The position numbers and the translations under genes were made by a program. Of a DNA stretch of 64,000 nucleotides, positions 1-16,795 are shown one piece after another. Origin of the DNA: Phalacrocorax aristotelis (Eukaryota > Chordata > Aves > Suliformes > Phalacrocoracidae); contig NC_134280.1 of the NCBI RefSeq assembly GCF_949628215.1, positions 51,238,621-51,302,620 on the forward strand, given 5' to 3'. Position 1 is the stretch's first letter; the number at the start of each line of letters is the position of its first letter. The notes beneath the pieces were generated by a model that was given only the letters and a program-made list of their open reading frames with translations, ran no database searches and was not told the origin of the DNA.

Positions 1-3000
1 TACAGCAGAGTCCCTTTTATATTGAAATTCAGGCTCCTCAATAACATTTTATTATGAGGCTTGCTATTTTTGGAATTGCTGTTACTCTGTTATGAGCAAG
101 GCACCTAACATCCTTCGATATGAAATCATTAAAGACACAGCAGAGTTCATTACAGGGGCATTTCTCTGGATTAAGAACAAATCAATACCACATACTAATA
201 TCACAGCCTGGTACCTGGCTTCGGTTGCAAATAGCACATCCAGAGGCAGATACTCTTCTTTTGGCCTCTTGTGCTCTTCTTCCAATATCTTATTTACTGT
301 TTTCCCCCAAGCTGTTGTGATGGATTTATGAGCAGACAAAATCCAAAGGTTGTTTTTCCTTGAGCTACCTGAATATTGTAGCTTTTAAAATAAAGAAGAA
401 AGAAATAACCAGCTTAAGTCTGTGATATTGCGGTAACCTCACATGCAATATGACTTTGCCACTTCTGCTGGTAGATCCCCCTGGAAGCAGACATGCAGAA
501 GGGAGCAAAGGCCCAAAGCTCTCTCTGGTTACTTTTAGCTGATCACATTCAGAGTTTAGAATAGTTTCAGATGTTTTGAGTTGAGAACATGCCCAGGGGA
601 AGTGGGTTGGGAGGGAAAAAGGATGAGGATAATTTATAAGAAGCCCCCAGTAGAAGAAAGAGCTCTGCTGATCAGGTATCCCCTGGAGAGATCATCTTCT
701 TTTGTGAAAATCTGCCCTGGGTTGAGACGTGGAAGCAGTTGGAGTTTGTTTATGTCCTGGGCATGCTGCACTGGCAGGGAGTGAGGGTAGACAGTGCTGT
801 CATGGTAGGTCTGGGGCAGCATGGCCACAGCCTCCAGGAAGGACTCAGGCAGTGCATGACCACCTTCATCCTGGATGGAGGCTCCAGCTTTGCTCTGGAC
901 AACGCAGATCTGTCCTGGACCTGGCCTAAAGCAGGTTTGCACATCTGCGGTTTGAAGCAAGGGCAGGATAAAAGGGGTTTAACTGTGCTCAGCAGAGGGC
1001 TGCAGGGTGGATGGGGAATTCTGGGCTGTCAGGAATGACTGGCTGCAGCTCAGACATCAAGAGATGTGTCTTGAGGTGTCTCCTGCTAGAGCTGAAACGG
1101 GAGTTTCTCCATGTTGCAGCTCCCAGCTATTGCAGCACACAGTGTTCATTTGATTTGGTAACAGCTCAGGTAGCTGACGTGAAAGCTGCTGAATCCAATG
1201 GCATTTGCTTCTCTTTATTTATTAGAAGTAATTATTCATCAGTGGAATGTAATTATTACATTTTTGCATTTTAAAAATGTTGCTTAATGGAGGAAAGCAG
1301 CCATTTGTGTAGGTTGCATTTAATGCTGAGTGGATCCAAAGGGGCTTTTCTTCAAGCTGTTTTGACAATAATAATTAAAAAAAAAATCAAGTTGGTGAAG
1401 TGTGGAGCTATAGGCCGTCTCTGTAATGATCTGAAGTACTCAAGCCCTTATTAACTTAATGTTTTCATTTACTAGCTCATTCCTGGAGGAAGACCTCCTA
1501 GTCAAACCACTATTGCTTCTTTAAAAAACTGAAGTTAGTAATTGCTTCAGCTGCACATCTCATTATGAGGAAAGGCCTAGACCTGAGAGCAGCACTCATC
1601 ATCTTGGTTTTGTTTTTAAATTTTCAGGGGAGAGTTCAGCAAACCTCGGGTTATACCTCCAGCCCAAGCGTTAGCTAGTCCGTTGCTGCGTGCGCATTTA
1701 TAAACTCAGTTATAAAAGTTCTGCTTTTCCACTTTCTTTGGAAACAGGAGGTTTGAGGGCTTGGCTGTATGGCAAGCTGTTAGTGTATTGATGAAGAGCT
1801 GGGCAGAGCCTGTCAGCTGGTGGGTAGTGGCTGATCAGTGTTGGTAGGAGCACATCCTATTTCACCAGTGCAGCCTTTAACCGTGAGTAGTTGACACTGC
1901 TCTGATTACCATTTACCCTGTTTGTTCCATTAAGTGGATATTTTCTCCCTTCCCTCTCCTGGCACTGTCTGGGATGGAGCATACTTTCGCACACACTACC
2001 ATAGGGAAGAATTAATTAAAAACAAAAAACCCAAGGGGTGGGGGTATATAGCTAGAGATAACTGGGCTTTAGCTGTGTCCTTGTACCTTCTGGATTGCCA
2101 CAGACGGTAATGCTGCTGATCTCTGAATTGCTGCACAAACTCAGGAATCAGCGGTTCCTGCACTGGCCTCTGCTCACAGTCAAAAAGCACTTTTTAAAAT
2201 CTATGTAAAGATATTCCATTAGGATTTGAGGGCAGTATATGACAGGGGCACTTGATAAGAGGGAGGCAAGAAGATGCCAGGGGTTGGTGAGATTAGGCTT
2301 CTCCTTGTTGTCTGTCTCTGATGGTTTCTGAAGAGTGGGATCAGTGCCATCGTAGAGGTACAGGCAGGGAAACTGAGGTACCACACTGGTGGCTTGCCCA
2401 AAGCTTGTGTAATGACCCTATTTGTTTTTGTCAAGGCCTGTCCCTAAATATACACCTTAAGGAGAAGAAATTTTCTGTCTTTGAAAGACATGAGCAATGA
2501 CGTTACATGGAGATGGGCAAAGAGAGTCTTCGTTGCTGATGTGACCAGCCTGGAGAAAGCAAAGAGTGAGTGGAATGGGATGGACCCGAAGTACACCAGC
2601 ATTGGAGGAAAGATTCCCACGGAGCTTCATGTACTTGTCTCTGCAGAGATGTTGGTAAGGACAGTGACATTTATGTTAACCTCTGAAGTAGTTCAAAGCT
2701 TGTAGATACCACTGTGGTGAACCACTAGAAAATGTGGAAAGCAGCAGCTCAAGAAAGGTCAGCACCTGAAGGTGGGTGCTGAGCACAGCTGTCCTACTGC
2801 TGGCACTGTTTTCTTTCATATTTTTTTTTTAAAGCAGTTAATTTCTTGGAGTCCTCCAAGTAGACTTGCTTTTAAAAGAGGGAGGTCTGATTCCCAAAGA
2901 ACAGGTATTCAATATTCATTCTTCCTAGCTCCAGATCTAGCCTTTGGGGTGGAGCATGGGTTAATTCACCATTCAGTCCTTACAGAAAGTCTTGACCACA

Positions 3001-4296
3001 GCCTTTGCTGCTTGCTTTGAAGTTTGCTGTTAACTGCTGGTTTCTTGCGCTCCCCAAAGTATATGGGCTTCTAGCTTTTTAGCTTTTTGTTTGCTCTTAT
3101 GTGCCTTTCTTTGATCACTATTTGTTCAGCTCCTGAAAGCAGGCAATAATGAACCCATTTTATTAAAACACTTGCTTGGTATTTGGGAGGGATAAATGAA
3201 GGACTTCCCTGCATGAATTTTCTAGCTTGGCTGGTACAAGACACAATGTTTGATAGGGGAGCATATGCATCAGGAAGGAGCTTGTGGGGAAACTCGAGTG
3301 GTGCTTGGGAACTCCTAGTCTTCACCCAGCTACGTGTGACCTACAAGCACAAGACAAGGTGTAAGTCACCAAAATGGGTGACTGACAAATTCTGGATATG
3401 TGCATTTGTGGAGAAGGAGAAATAAGATTGGGGGGTGCAAAACCCAATGCTCTCTGCATGTTTTGGCACTACATCCTCTATATATTTCTGTAAGGGAGTG
3501 TCAGGGAGAAAGAGATGAGGGTTTAAATGAGCCCTGCTCCTATGTAAATATTGTGCTGTTTCTGAGCACTAGCCCAAAGCGAAGCTGGTTGCCTTGCAGC
3601 TCACCCCAGGTGGCTGGAGTTGCTAAAGCCAAAGATAACTTCTTACCTTTTATTTTATTTTAATGGCCTTACGTGCTGGAGGTGCACACGGCTGAGGTCT
3701 GCAGCAAGTTCTGCAAGCTCTTTAAGTATCTAAGGCTTGGGCACCTCAAACAGCTTTTCTTAGAAGAACTTAACAAAATTAATTAATCCTGGACACTCAC
3801 ATGGTGTAAGGCACCACACGCTACCAGGCCATTTGAAGTCAGATTGAAGTTAATGAAAAGACTCCCACAGGCTTCAGCGGGCGAAACATCAAACCGTGCA
3901 GCACGGCAAAGCCAAAGTCAGCCACGTGCTTACTGTCCTTGGTTTTCAAACATCTCTATTGTGCTGTCCCTATTGAACAATTAAAAATGCTTTCTCACTG
4001 GCTGGAGGAATTGAATAATCATGGTGCAAACACACTGAAGGGGAAATCAAAGCTGTATTCATCATCTGGGCAGTCAGAGCCAGGTGGAAACAACATTATT
4101 TTGGAGATGTCTCAATTGAGAAGTTCCAGGAGTAAGAAAATCTTGCTGGCCAATTAAGCTCAAAAGGATGTACATGTGTCTGCTCAGAGAGGGGACTCAG
4201 TAGAAGTGCAGTTTTCTTACTAGGATCAGAATTGAAGTTAAAATCTACTTGGAATGCAACTGTTTTTAGAGCCAAATAGGCTCTTTGGTTTTAGCA

Positions 4297-4441
4297 TTTT
4301 TTTGTGTTTTTTTTGTTTTGTTTTGGGGTTTTTTGTTTTGGTTTTGTTTTGGGTTTTTTTTTTTGTGTGTGTTTTATTGTTGTTGCTGCTGCTGTTTCGT
4401 TTTGTTCTGGTTTTTTTGGCGGGGGGGAAAATTGTTTTTCC
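4297..4441. repeat. T/G low-complexity tract
   Basis: About 80 bp of pure T and G (TTTTG-like units) followed by more T/G-rich sequence with a GTTGTTGCTGCTGCTG stretch, ending in a seven-G run. A 155-residue frame crossing it is an artefact: its residues 10-55 are almost only Phe, Leu, Val and Cys. Confidence 0.8.
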
Positions 4442-4884
4442 TGTAGAGTTATTTGCAGGGCAAGAGGTAGATCATGTTCTGGATCCTCATAGTTTATTAC
4501 CAATGAAATGTAGATTTGTAGCCACAGGGCTAGTTAGGCATCTCTGTGGGAATGTAGAGCTAGGGGGTTTGTGCTCTGGTTGTAGTCAGGGTTCTCAGCG
4601 TTTTCATTTTCCTTCATATAGACAAGAAGCACATAGAAGTCAGACTTTAGTATCCAATTCCAGGCTGCATCTGGGGAAAGGTCATGGGAAGAACAAAAAC
4701 CCAGCACACATCTCTCTCTAAATCACTCTGGGGTGAGACCCTCACATGAGGTTGTTTTTCAGAGCAAAACTCCTTTTGAAATATAAGGCTTGAGGCTCAT
4801 TATGGATGGGCATGAAAGCACTTCACTTCCTTCCTGCTGGTGGACTCGGAATTGTGATTAAGAGTTTTTCTGGTTTTGTGGCTT

Positions 4885-4906
4885 TTTTTTTTAAAAAAAA
4901 AAAACA
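4885..4906. repeat. Abutting T-run/A-run
   Basis: A run of T directly followed by a run of A, self-complementary and able to form a hairpin or cruciform. Similar small tracts occur at about 10673-10694 and 30208-30226. Confidence 0.7.
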
Positions 4907-6210
4907 ACCTGTCATTTTGAGAAACATAATGCTTTCCAAGCACACATATAGCTTGGTGCCGATGCTGCAGGTCAGAGCAGGACACTGGACTCCACAAGCA
5001 GGTTCCTCTGTACTTTCATGACCTCAACTCCCATCATGTGCTTCTCAGTCACTAGTTCATTATTTTTATATGATAGTGATGTGTGGAAGTTTGCCTGAGG
5101 CAGCCCTGGCCCCAGGGAGGCTGCAGCCTGGGTGCCGGGGGGGTTCTTCTCTTACGTTTCCCATTGTGCTTCCTTGCTTTTCCAACATGAGGTTAGTGTG
5201 AGCCCTGCAACAGTCTTTCAAAACAGACTGAAAAAATTTCCAAAATGCTTTATATATAAAGTGAATTAATGACTGCAGAGGAGTGGTGGGATTTTTGTTT
5301 TTCAGTGATCTTCCAACTGACAGGTTTCTGCATGTAATTAAGGGCTGCATATTCAGTACAATTTCTCTTTTTTTGCCACTTCTGCCTATCTGTTGATTCA
5401 GCTAAGGGCTCCTTTTCACTAAGATTCAGGGTAAATTGAGGCTTTTTTTTCTGCATATACAGACGTGTCTTTTGCATTGGCTTTAAAAAGTACGGTTGTT
5501 GTGAGCATATTTAATAGCTCTTCTCAAAGAGATCTGGCAGGTTAGAAATCAGATCCAATACATTTATGTTATTAAGAGCTGCAGAAACAAGCACAGGAGA
5601 AATGACAGTGAAAGGGAATTACTTTCCCAGTTACCAAAGAGCAGGGGTGAAAGCTGGCATTTATAGAAATCCATTGAAAAATTCACTGACTTTTAATGGA
5701 ACAGGATTTAAGCTCTGCTTCTGCTCCTAACCCTCCCAAGGACAAAACTCTTGAGATAACCGTTCATATGAACATGATAAACTGTTTGCTCTGCCGCATT
5801 ACAGAAATGGCTTTTTTGGTCAATGCTGTGTTTGCAAACTCCTGAGGAAAAGCTGCAACGCAGACAGGTTGTCGTGTGCTGCATGCGCTATATTATTAAC
5901 GTCTGCTGTGACTTAGTCTTGCTACTTAGGTTTTTTTGCTGCTCCTTGTGCAACATCTGTCTGACTGAGTGATACCGGGCTGCCATTGGCTTCCACTGCA
6001 CCCTGTTTTCTGTCCGGGAAACAGCAGTGAGAGTAACCAAGGTGGTTTTTCTTCTTCCTCCAAATTTTTGAATGAGGCCTGCTGTGTTTTTGCAAATTAC
6101 ATCTTCATTATTTAGGAGCCATAGCTTTTTCTGTCAGACAACTTGGCATCAGCTTTGAAAAGAAACATGTTATTCTAAAGCAGAAAACTAGATTAGAGAA
6201 TTGCTTTTGC

Positions 6211-6270
6211 AGATAGAAGCAAGGTCCTCTCAGCTCATCTAATCCAGCTCTTTGGCACTGGTGCAGGACA
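6211..6270 (-). mobile_element. Old CR1 LINE 3'-end remnant
   Basis: Read on the minus strand, the stretch contains CTGGATTAGATGAGCTGAG then AGGACCTTGCTTC. This resembles the conserved CR1 3' UTR phrase GTTGGACTAGATGACC...GAGGTCCCTTCC. It is short and diverged, so an old insertion. No terminal ATTCTATG repeat remains. Confidence 0.4.
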
Positions 6271-7224
6271 GCTTTCCACACAGCATAATGCACGGCTGCC
6301 TCTGCCAGCAGCGCCAGCCTGAGCTGCTGCGCTTTCTCAGCACAGCTCATGGAACGAGCGCTGGGCCCGGTGCTTTTATCTTTCTGTGAACAAGCTGGCA
6401 CGTATCTCCATGTAACGCGCCACTGTAACATGGAAAAAGTGTCCTGCAGGAGTTCTGTTTGGAAAGGTCATCCTATATTTCATAGTGTCCTTTTAAAAAA
6501 ATAGCCTGAAAGAGAAGCAAAGGTTTTGGGTGTTGCTTTTTTTTTTTTAAAGTGCATTTAGCTAGCTAATACAGCAGGCATGCAGAACATAAGCTATCCA
6601 ACCAACTATGAAACAAATGCTAGAATTAATTGCTTAATTCTCTTTTATTAGGATAAAGCATATGGTTTTAAAGTGTCTTCAGTGAAGAACTGCTGAATAT
6701 GGGAAACATCCACTATTGCCTTGTACTAAATTGAAAAGCAAGTTCAAGTGTGAAGATTGGTGGGGTGATAGCCGAAGGCAAGCTGGCCTGCAACTTGTTT
6801 TGTGAGCCAATCTAGTTTTAAGGGTTGTGTGTACAAGGTTGACGCAGTGATCACATTAAATAATTACCGTCCCTGGAAACCCAGGTTTTGTTCAAACCAG
6901 CTTCTTTGTAGTTTTTCAACTACAGAAGAGAACCCACAGAGATACTTCTTACCCAGCGGCTGATATATGAGGGCCAAAGGTTCAACTGCACCAAGGAATG
7001 ACAGCCAGCTAAGGCGTTAGCACCTCTTCCCATCCGTTTTCTACAAGGCTGCTGTAACAATGAATTTTCCCACATTTGCATACAGGCTAATGCTGCATTT
7101 GAGCACAATCCTGAGCACATACAGATGTAGGAATTGGCCTCCTCCATTTCCAGGTAAGGTGGGTGTGTCTGCCTGTGCACACACCACCTGGAATGATGTA
7201 TTCTCTGGATGTCAAGGACCAGCA

Positions 7225-7465
7225 TGAAATGCGGTCCAGCTTTCGAGCCGGTGGTGCAACGGGAAGGTGAGATCTTTTGGAAGTGCCAGCACCTGACTCA
7301 GGGTAGGCACCCTTCACGTACAGCTCACCTTGCAGTGCTTTGCGCTGCTGGGAGCGCGCAGAACACTCCCCGTTTGCCGGGCAGTACCACGCCACACGCA
7401 GCACAACACAACGCCACTGAAACGAGTAACGAGCGGAAAGCGTGCATGCGTACCAGCTACAGTGG
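7225..7465. other. Small CpG-enriched patch
   Basis: CpG dinucleotides are clearly more frequent here (for example TTTCGAGCCGG, GGAGCGCGC, AACGAGTAACGAGCGG) than in the surrounding kilobases, where they are rare. It is too short and too weak for a classical CpG island. It could be an enhancer, an alternative promoter or a GC-rich exon of an unrecognised transcript. Confidence 0.4.
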
Positions 7466-7916
7466 TGCAGGTGCTTGGCAAGATCTAGATTTTGCTCCTG
7501 TTCACACCAGCATGCATACATTCTCACATCCAGCGCCTCCCCTGGGAACACTCATACATGTTTTACCTAAATGAAGGGCTCTGCACCATCTGATTCTGGT
7601 TTTTTGTAATACAGCAGCCCCAGTGTTGTATAAGAACTGGGGGAGAGAGCGCAAGTTGACTTCAACTGCAGTGGAAAGCGTGCTCTACTCACTCCAGAAG
7701 CATTCAGGAGTAATGCCTCGTTCTTCCCGAACTTACTCCCTTCCCTGTCACTGGAACCCTGAGCTTCAGCCCGTGTTTCTAACCGCCTTGTGTGCCTAGC
7801 ACAAAACACTGAACTGATGGCTTCATAGTACTCCTGACCTCAAAGTAACCAGTGCAAGCAAATGGCTGGATCCAAGCACACACATAACTCTATCCAGAAA
7901 CTGTAGGAAGACTACC

Positions 7917-8047
7917 TTTATTTCAATATTTTTATGAAATGTAATAATTTTTCTATACGAACATTTATTTTTGCTGGCAGAAGCATCTAAAAAGTTCAGA
8001 AAATAACTCCACACACAGATTTAAAAAGAGGCATCCAAACTTTTAAT
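7917..8047 (-). terminator. Candidate POLR2L polyadenylation signals
   Basis: Downstream of the POLR2L stop, on the minus strand, there is ATTAAA at 8047-8042, then AATAAA at 7969-7964 and AATAAA at 7922-7917. These would give 3' UTRs of roughly 0.2-0.35 kb. Which one is used cannot be decided from sequence alone; the two AATAAA copies are the stronger hexamers. Confidence 0.55.
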
Positions 8048-8258
8048 TTCATCTCCAAATATTGGTTACGGGGACTTCATCTTTCCTTTGTTTCCTTGAA
8101 AGAGGTTAGTGGTTCGGGGTGGTATTTTCTGCAGAAGGTAAACATCTCTCAATGGCTGCACTACATGCGGCTTTCATCCTTTACTGCCTCAAGTCCAGTT
8201 TCAAGTTAAGAATTAGAGATATGTTCCACATGGCTTGCAGCAGGGTACTTTTTCCATT

Positions 8259-12073
<3,815 letters not shown>

Positions 12074-12075
12074 TT

Positions 12076-12096
12076 AAAAAAAAAAAAAAAAAAAAA
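12076..12096. repeat. A21 homopolymer (T21 on the POLR2L strand)
   Basis: Twenty-one consecutive A on the plus strand. On the transcribed POLR2L strand it is a T21 run 17-37 bases upstream of the putative 5' UTR acceptor CTACAG, so it may serve as its polypyrimidine tract. Length is likely to vary between individuals. Confidence 0.8.
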
Positions 12097-12194
12097 GAGT
12101 ATCACGTCTCTGCAAAATGCTTAAATACCCGATTCGAATACAGGAAAGGCAATTCAGAAGTTGCACATGTCTCCAAAGGCAGCTCAGCAGGCTG

Positions 12195-13800
12195 CGTGAC
12201 GGTTAGGCGAGACAGAGGCCTCCTACGGACGCGCGGGATTAGAGCGGCGCACGGCGGCTCGGGCCGCGCCTCTCCCAGGGCCGAGGGGCAGGCACGACCC
12301 TGTCCGCCGCACCGCGACCCGGGGCTCCCCGCGGGGCGGCGGCGCTCTGCCGGCGGCTCGGCCCCACACCCGCCGGCTGGGAGGCCCAGGGGCCGGAGGC
12401 GCACGCCTGGGGGCGGCCGGGGGAGCCGCAGGCTGCGGCCTGGCTCCCTGGGGCGGGCCTCCCCGGAGGAGACCGGTGCCAGTTCGCCCGCGCACCCCGC
12501 CCGGAGGCGGCGAGGGAGCCCCAGGCCCCACCGCGGCGCTCAGGGGGCCACGGCCCCATCGGCGGCTCCTACCGCTACGCCTCCTCCTCACGCCCGGGGC
12601 GGCGGCGGCGGCGGCCGGGGCGCTACCACTGCGGCGGGGATATCCGCACCGCCGCCGGGACCGGCCGGCGGGCAGGAGGGCGATCGGCGCACCCCTTCTT
12701 CCGCGCGGGGAGGCGGGATGGTAGCGTCCGAGCCTACGGCGTCCCGGGCGGCTCAAAAGAGCGTGGAGGAGGGGGGGCGGGCTTGCTTTCGCGTTTCGCG
12801 TGTGGCGCGGCGGGAGCGCGGAGCGGCGGCACCGGCGGTGCGAATAACTGAGCGCGGCGCCCGCCCCTACTCCTCCTCCTTCTCCTCGTTCCCAGGTGGG
12901 TGGGCACTTGTTGCATTGCGGGAGGGCTTTTACAGCGACCAGACTTCTCATCCCATCCTGGCTGAGGTACCAGAGCCGTCCGGGGCGGGAAGCGCAACTG
13001 GTGGCTGCAGCGCAGTAGCCGCCAGCCCTGTCAGGGCGGGGGCGTGATGGGGACCCCGGCGGGCAGGGCTGTGGGGTAGGGTCGGGGTACTGGTACCCCG
13101 CGGCAGCCGGCCCGCTCCCTCACGGGCAGGGTCGCCGGTGTCCTTCGGCGCCTCTGCCGCCGCGGCTGGAGAGCCCGTCCCGGCAGCAAGCAGAGCCCCC
13201 TCCCGCCGCGGCGGCTGGTGAGCGGCTGCCTGTGGGAGGGCGTGAGGGGATGGGGGGGACGGGACGCCTTCCCGCCCCCCGCGGTCGGCGCGCGGCGCTT
13301 GGGACCCCCGCCCCAACGGTCGGCGTGCGGCGTCGCTCGCTGCCGCCTCGCGCCTGTAGAAACGCGTCGTTGCGGCTCGTTTTGGGGCTGTTCATCCGCT
13401 TTTCGTTGGTCTCCCTTAGGCGGGAGCGGCTGCCGCCCGGGTGCATAACCCGCTCCCCTCGCCCGCCGCCCGTCCCAAAGGGTCCTTGGTTTTTTCCCTC
13501 CCGCTGTTCTGCAGAGCCCAGACAGCGTTTATTTCTTTGGAGGCAAACCCGCCCTGGAGTCCGTCAAGTGTGGGGGCGATCGTGGCTGCGGGTTTGTCGA
13601 GAGTTTTTAAACTCCGGGGTCAGACCGGACTTGACGCTGTCCCGTTTAACTTTTAATCTCTCTGGGAGCTGTGCGTAGCCAACGTAAGAGCGAAGCGGCT
13701 CGACAGAGGCACACGCTGCCCTTGAGGTATCGCCTCTGCTGCCCAGGGGCAGTGCCGTAGGCGCAGCCTGCAGGAACACGAGCGTTTCTCCCGGCGTCAG
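12195..13800. promoter_or_regulatory. CpG island, POLR2L promoter and probable bidirectional promoter
   Basis: About 1.6 kb of very GC-rich, CpG-dense DNA stands out sharply from AT-rich flanks. It starts about 140 bp upstream of the POLR2L start codon. Sp1-type GGGCGGG/GGGGCGGG boxes occur at about 12454 and 13035; a GCGGGAAGCG E2F-like site lies near 12988; a direct pair TTTCGCG-TTTCGCG lies at 12787-12800; a short GGC-triplet run lies at about 12598-12616. No TATA box is evident. Good plus-strand splice-donor matches are CCAG|GTGGGT (about 12896) and CTG|GTGAGC (about 13217), either of which could end a first non-coding exon of a divergent gene. From mammalian synteny that gene would be TSPAN4 (inference). 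The long frames across the island are products of GC-rich composition. Confidence 0.85.
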
Positions 13801-16795
13801 GGGGACAAGGGAAGCTCCCCTTGCTTGGGAGGCAATGCTTGGTTGCAGGCAAAGCAGCCGATTTCATTGGGCACCCCAGGCCGGGGGAGGTTTGGTTGCA
13901 GAGGATAATGTATCTTGAAACTGTTTACTTGTATTTCGTTAATCTCAGGATTGGGGAAGCATTAGGCACAGACTAGGTGTGCTTAGCAAAGGCAAGCATG
14001 CTGTGATGGCTACAAACTTTAGGGACAGACACTGCTGTTCTAGAGACTCTGGGACGAAGCATTAGTCTGAGCACTGTCAGTCCTTATTTTTCTCTTCTTA
14101 CAGTGTCAGCATTACACTAATTGTCCTTGAGCAGAACAGAAATTCTCCAAAAGTGTTTTATTTTCCTGCTAAAGTATCTGTGAGTTGATACAGTGCACAG
14201 CACAGAGCCATTACTGTCAGGCATATAAATAATTGTGCCTTAATGCACAGCTTACGTTAATACGTCTTTCGTGACTATTTTTTGAACGACTGGATTATTG
14301 ACCCTCTGCACAGAAATGCCAGACCTAACTTGAACTGTAAAAGAGCAAATAGTTTTGTTTTAACAAATAAGGGTTTGAGGCTGTTTGAAAGCATTTTTAC
14401 AATTCTGATTGCTAGCGAAAAGACAGTAATTTTTGCAGTCCCATGAACAATTATACGCAGTCGTGAATGGAGTGAATTGACTTGGCATGGAGGGTAGATG
14501 AACCTCCTGCGATCTCTAGATTATTATCATTATTGTTATTGTAGGCCAGCGGGAGCCAAACTGTGTCTTTTCTTTTTCTCCTTTGATTTTTTTTTTTGGT
14601 GGGTTGAGAATTTGGAGATTGTGCTTTGATGCATTTTCAGCACCAGGGCTCCAAAGTAATTTTCTTACTGAACTGTGCAGTGAAAGGCAGTTGTGTTTGG
14701 AGATGGAAATTTGCAATTGGAGTGAGAAAGAGGGGCTGTCACAGGGGCTTCATGGCAGAGCCACATCATGAGATGTAGGTTAGCATCTTACGGCTGCCTT
14801 GTAGAAATATGCTTGCTTATTTCTTGAAAGCAAAACTGAATTTTAACTTTCAGATCTAGTTCTCATATCTGACTTTGCTTAGCATCTTTTTTTCAAAGAA
14901 AAATTTACTTGGCTTTTCCTCACAGTGTTACTTTAACTTTGTTACGTCTTTTCTGGATAACCCACTTCGGCTGGGTGATGAGCTTAATGAACTAATAGGT
15001 CTTTTATGACTGTAGCTTCTTTGATCCTAGAAAATGTAAGGATTTTTATGATCTATGACCTGGAGAGACTGCTACATACTGAGAACATTGTCTACTCAGC
15101 TTCGTGCATCCTCTGCTTAATCTGACTGTTTGCCAAACCACAGAAGTCTGTTTAAAAGAGTTGAGGGGATGTGTGCACATGTGACTATTAGGAATCGGAG
15201 TCAGTGTTTTATGGGCTGTAGTTCATGCTGACTAGGGTGACTCTGCAGAGTGAGCTGTTTGTTGCATGCCACCTTTCAGCTTTTTCAGGTGAGCTGGGTG
15301 CTGCAGACACTCAGCTGTTGCAGTTTAGTATTTAGTCAAACTTGGTCTCTTCAACCATCCTCCTGAAGAGGGATGAGGATGGGAAGAATTGGCAAATTAG
15401 GTCTCTTTAAGCACCCTTGAAGAAGAACGGCAAGAATTGGAGTCCTATCTCCTAGAACTAATCCTAGAGCTGCATGGGTCTTTCTCACAGTAAGTTCTCA
15501 TCCCATTTCTGGTCTCTTGCCATCTTCAACAAGCAGTGGTCCCCAAACTGCTGATTCTTTGGACCTTCAGACAGCCTGGTGGTCAGGAAACCCATCAGAG
15601 CACTCCTCAGCATTGACCAGAAGAGACTTCCCTAGAAGTAACTGAGTTGAAGCAAGTTTGAGAACTGCGGAGTGCTTTTCTGATGTGCTTCTGGAGCAGC
15701 TTCTGTCATATGAGGCATTGCAGATAATGTATCCCACAGTATAGGACTTCTTCCTGTGATCTGAACAACTTTTGAAAGCTGACAGTGTTCTGTCCCACCA
15801 TCACTGTTGGGTGAGGCTCGTTTTTGGCTTCTTTTTTTTTTAGACTTAAAAAATGCTGCTAGACAATGACTGCTCCATGACATTGTTAGTGATGAGTACT
15901 GAAACCCTGGACTGGTGACTGAGTAGATCCTGCTTCCTATTCTCCCATCCACAAAATGTAAGGGAAAATATTGCTGCTTGTTTAAAAAACAACCCAGAAA
16001 AAAGTCAGTTAAGTGAGCTGCGTGACTGAACTACTCTTAAAATACTTTCATAGCTTGAGTGGCCATCTGACCTCCTGCAGCTCATGTTGGCAGATTGTGT
16101 CTGTTGTGACCTGTCTCTGTAATTAGGGCTGTATGAAGGAGTTGTGGGATCTCTGCACTTGTACTGGTAGCATGAGGAACCAGTGGCTGAGAATTTTTTT
16201 TTTAGCTCTGTGGGTTGCAGTGGGTCAGGTTTAGGTGTTGCACCCTCATGAGTCTGGAGACTTTTCACCTTTCACTGTTGTTCCTCTTCTAACTTTGCTT
16301 GTTCCTGCATACATGTAGATAATCACCAGAACTGAAGACTTGGGTCTTTTAAGATCTGAATTGCCCGTTAGGTAGCAGTTGTACTCAAAGGTATTTAAAC
16401 TCAGGACTTTTTAGAAGAACTTTTCAGTGAGTGATTGTTCTGGTACTATTGATCACGACTTGCAACCTTCTATAAACCTGTGACTAGCCCTGTTGACTCT
16501 CGAGTTAAAAGCTCTGTTTCCTCTTGCTTCCTGTGGTCATTTAGAGAAAGAATGTTACCAGTTTTTGCTCCTTCCCTAACTAACACCTCAGAATTGTGTA
16601 TGTGATTGCAAAAGTTTGTGGTGCCCTATTCAGTGTTGTACTCCTTGGATATTGACAAAGCTAGAGAAGAACCCTAAGAGAAAAAGACTTGCATGAATCT
16701 TGAAATGAATGATTAAATAAGATGTTAGGAACAGAAATGTGACATGGAAAACATAACTAATAAGTATGTAGCAGGAGAGAGAGAGAGGGGCAGAT

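Larger units (their letters stand above)
1..7900. other. Stretch with no recognised gene, left of POLR2L
   Basis: In mammals CD151 lies tail-to-tail with POLR2L, so its 3' end was looked for on the plus strand. No tetraspanin sequence (CCG motif, C-terminal KSLKLEHY-like end) was recognised. The short frames are unremarkable and lack family signatures. The stretch contains the T/G tract, a small CpG-enriched patch and one old CR1 scrap, listed separately. Confidence 0.5.

Noticed and set aside
2481-2705. 74-codon frame containing an AKRVFVADVTSLEKAKSEWNG stretch that looked exon-like
   Set aside because: No family recognised, no convincing acceptor/donor pair, and no neighbouring exon in a compatible frame.
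4254-4721. 155-codon open frame with a hydrophobic stretch resembling membrane segments
   Set aside because: The hydrophobic part is the translation of a T/G low-complexity tract; the rest has no family signature.
7087-7551. 154-codon open frame on minus, rich in Cys and Arg
   Set aside because: It overlaps a CpG-enriched patch that lacks stops by composition; no domain or splice sites recognised.
1-8000. CD151 3' exons, expected from mammalian gene order
   Set aside because: No tetraspanin motif or C-terminal sequence could be recognised on the plus strand.
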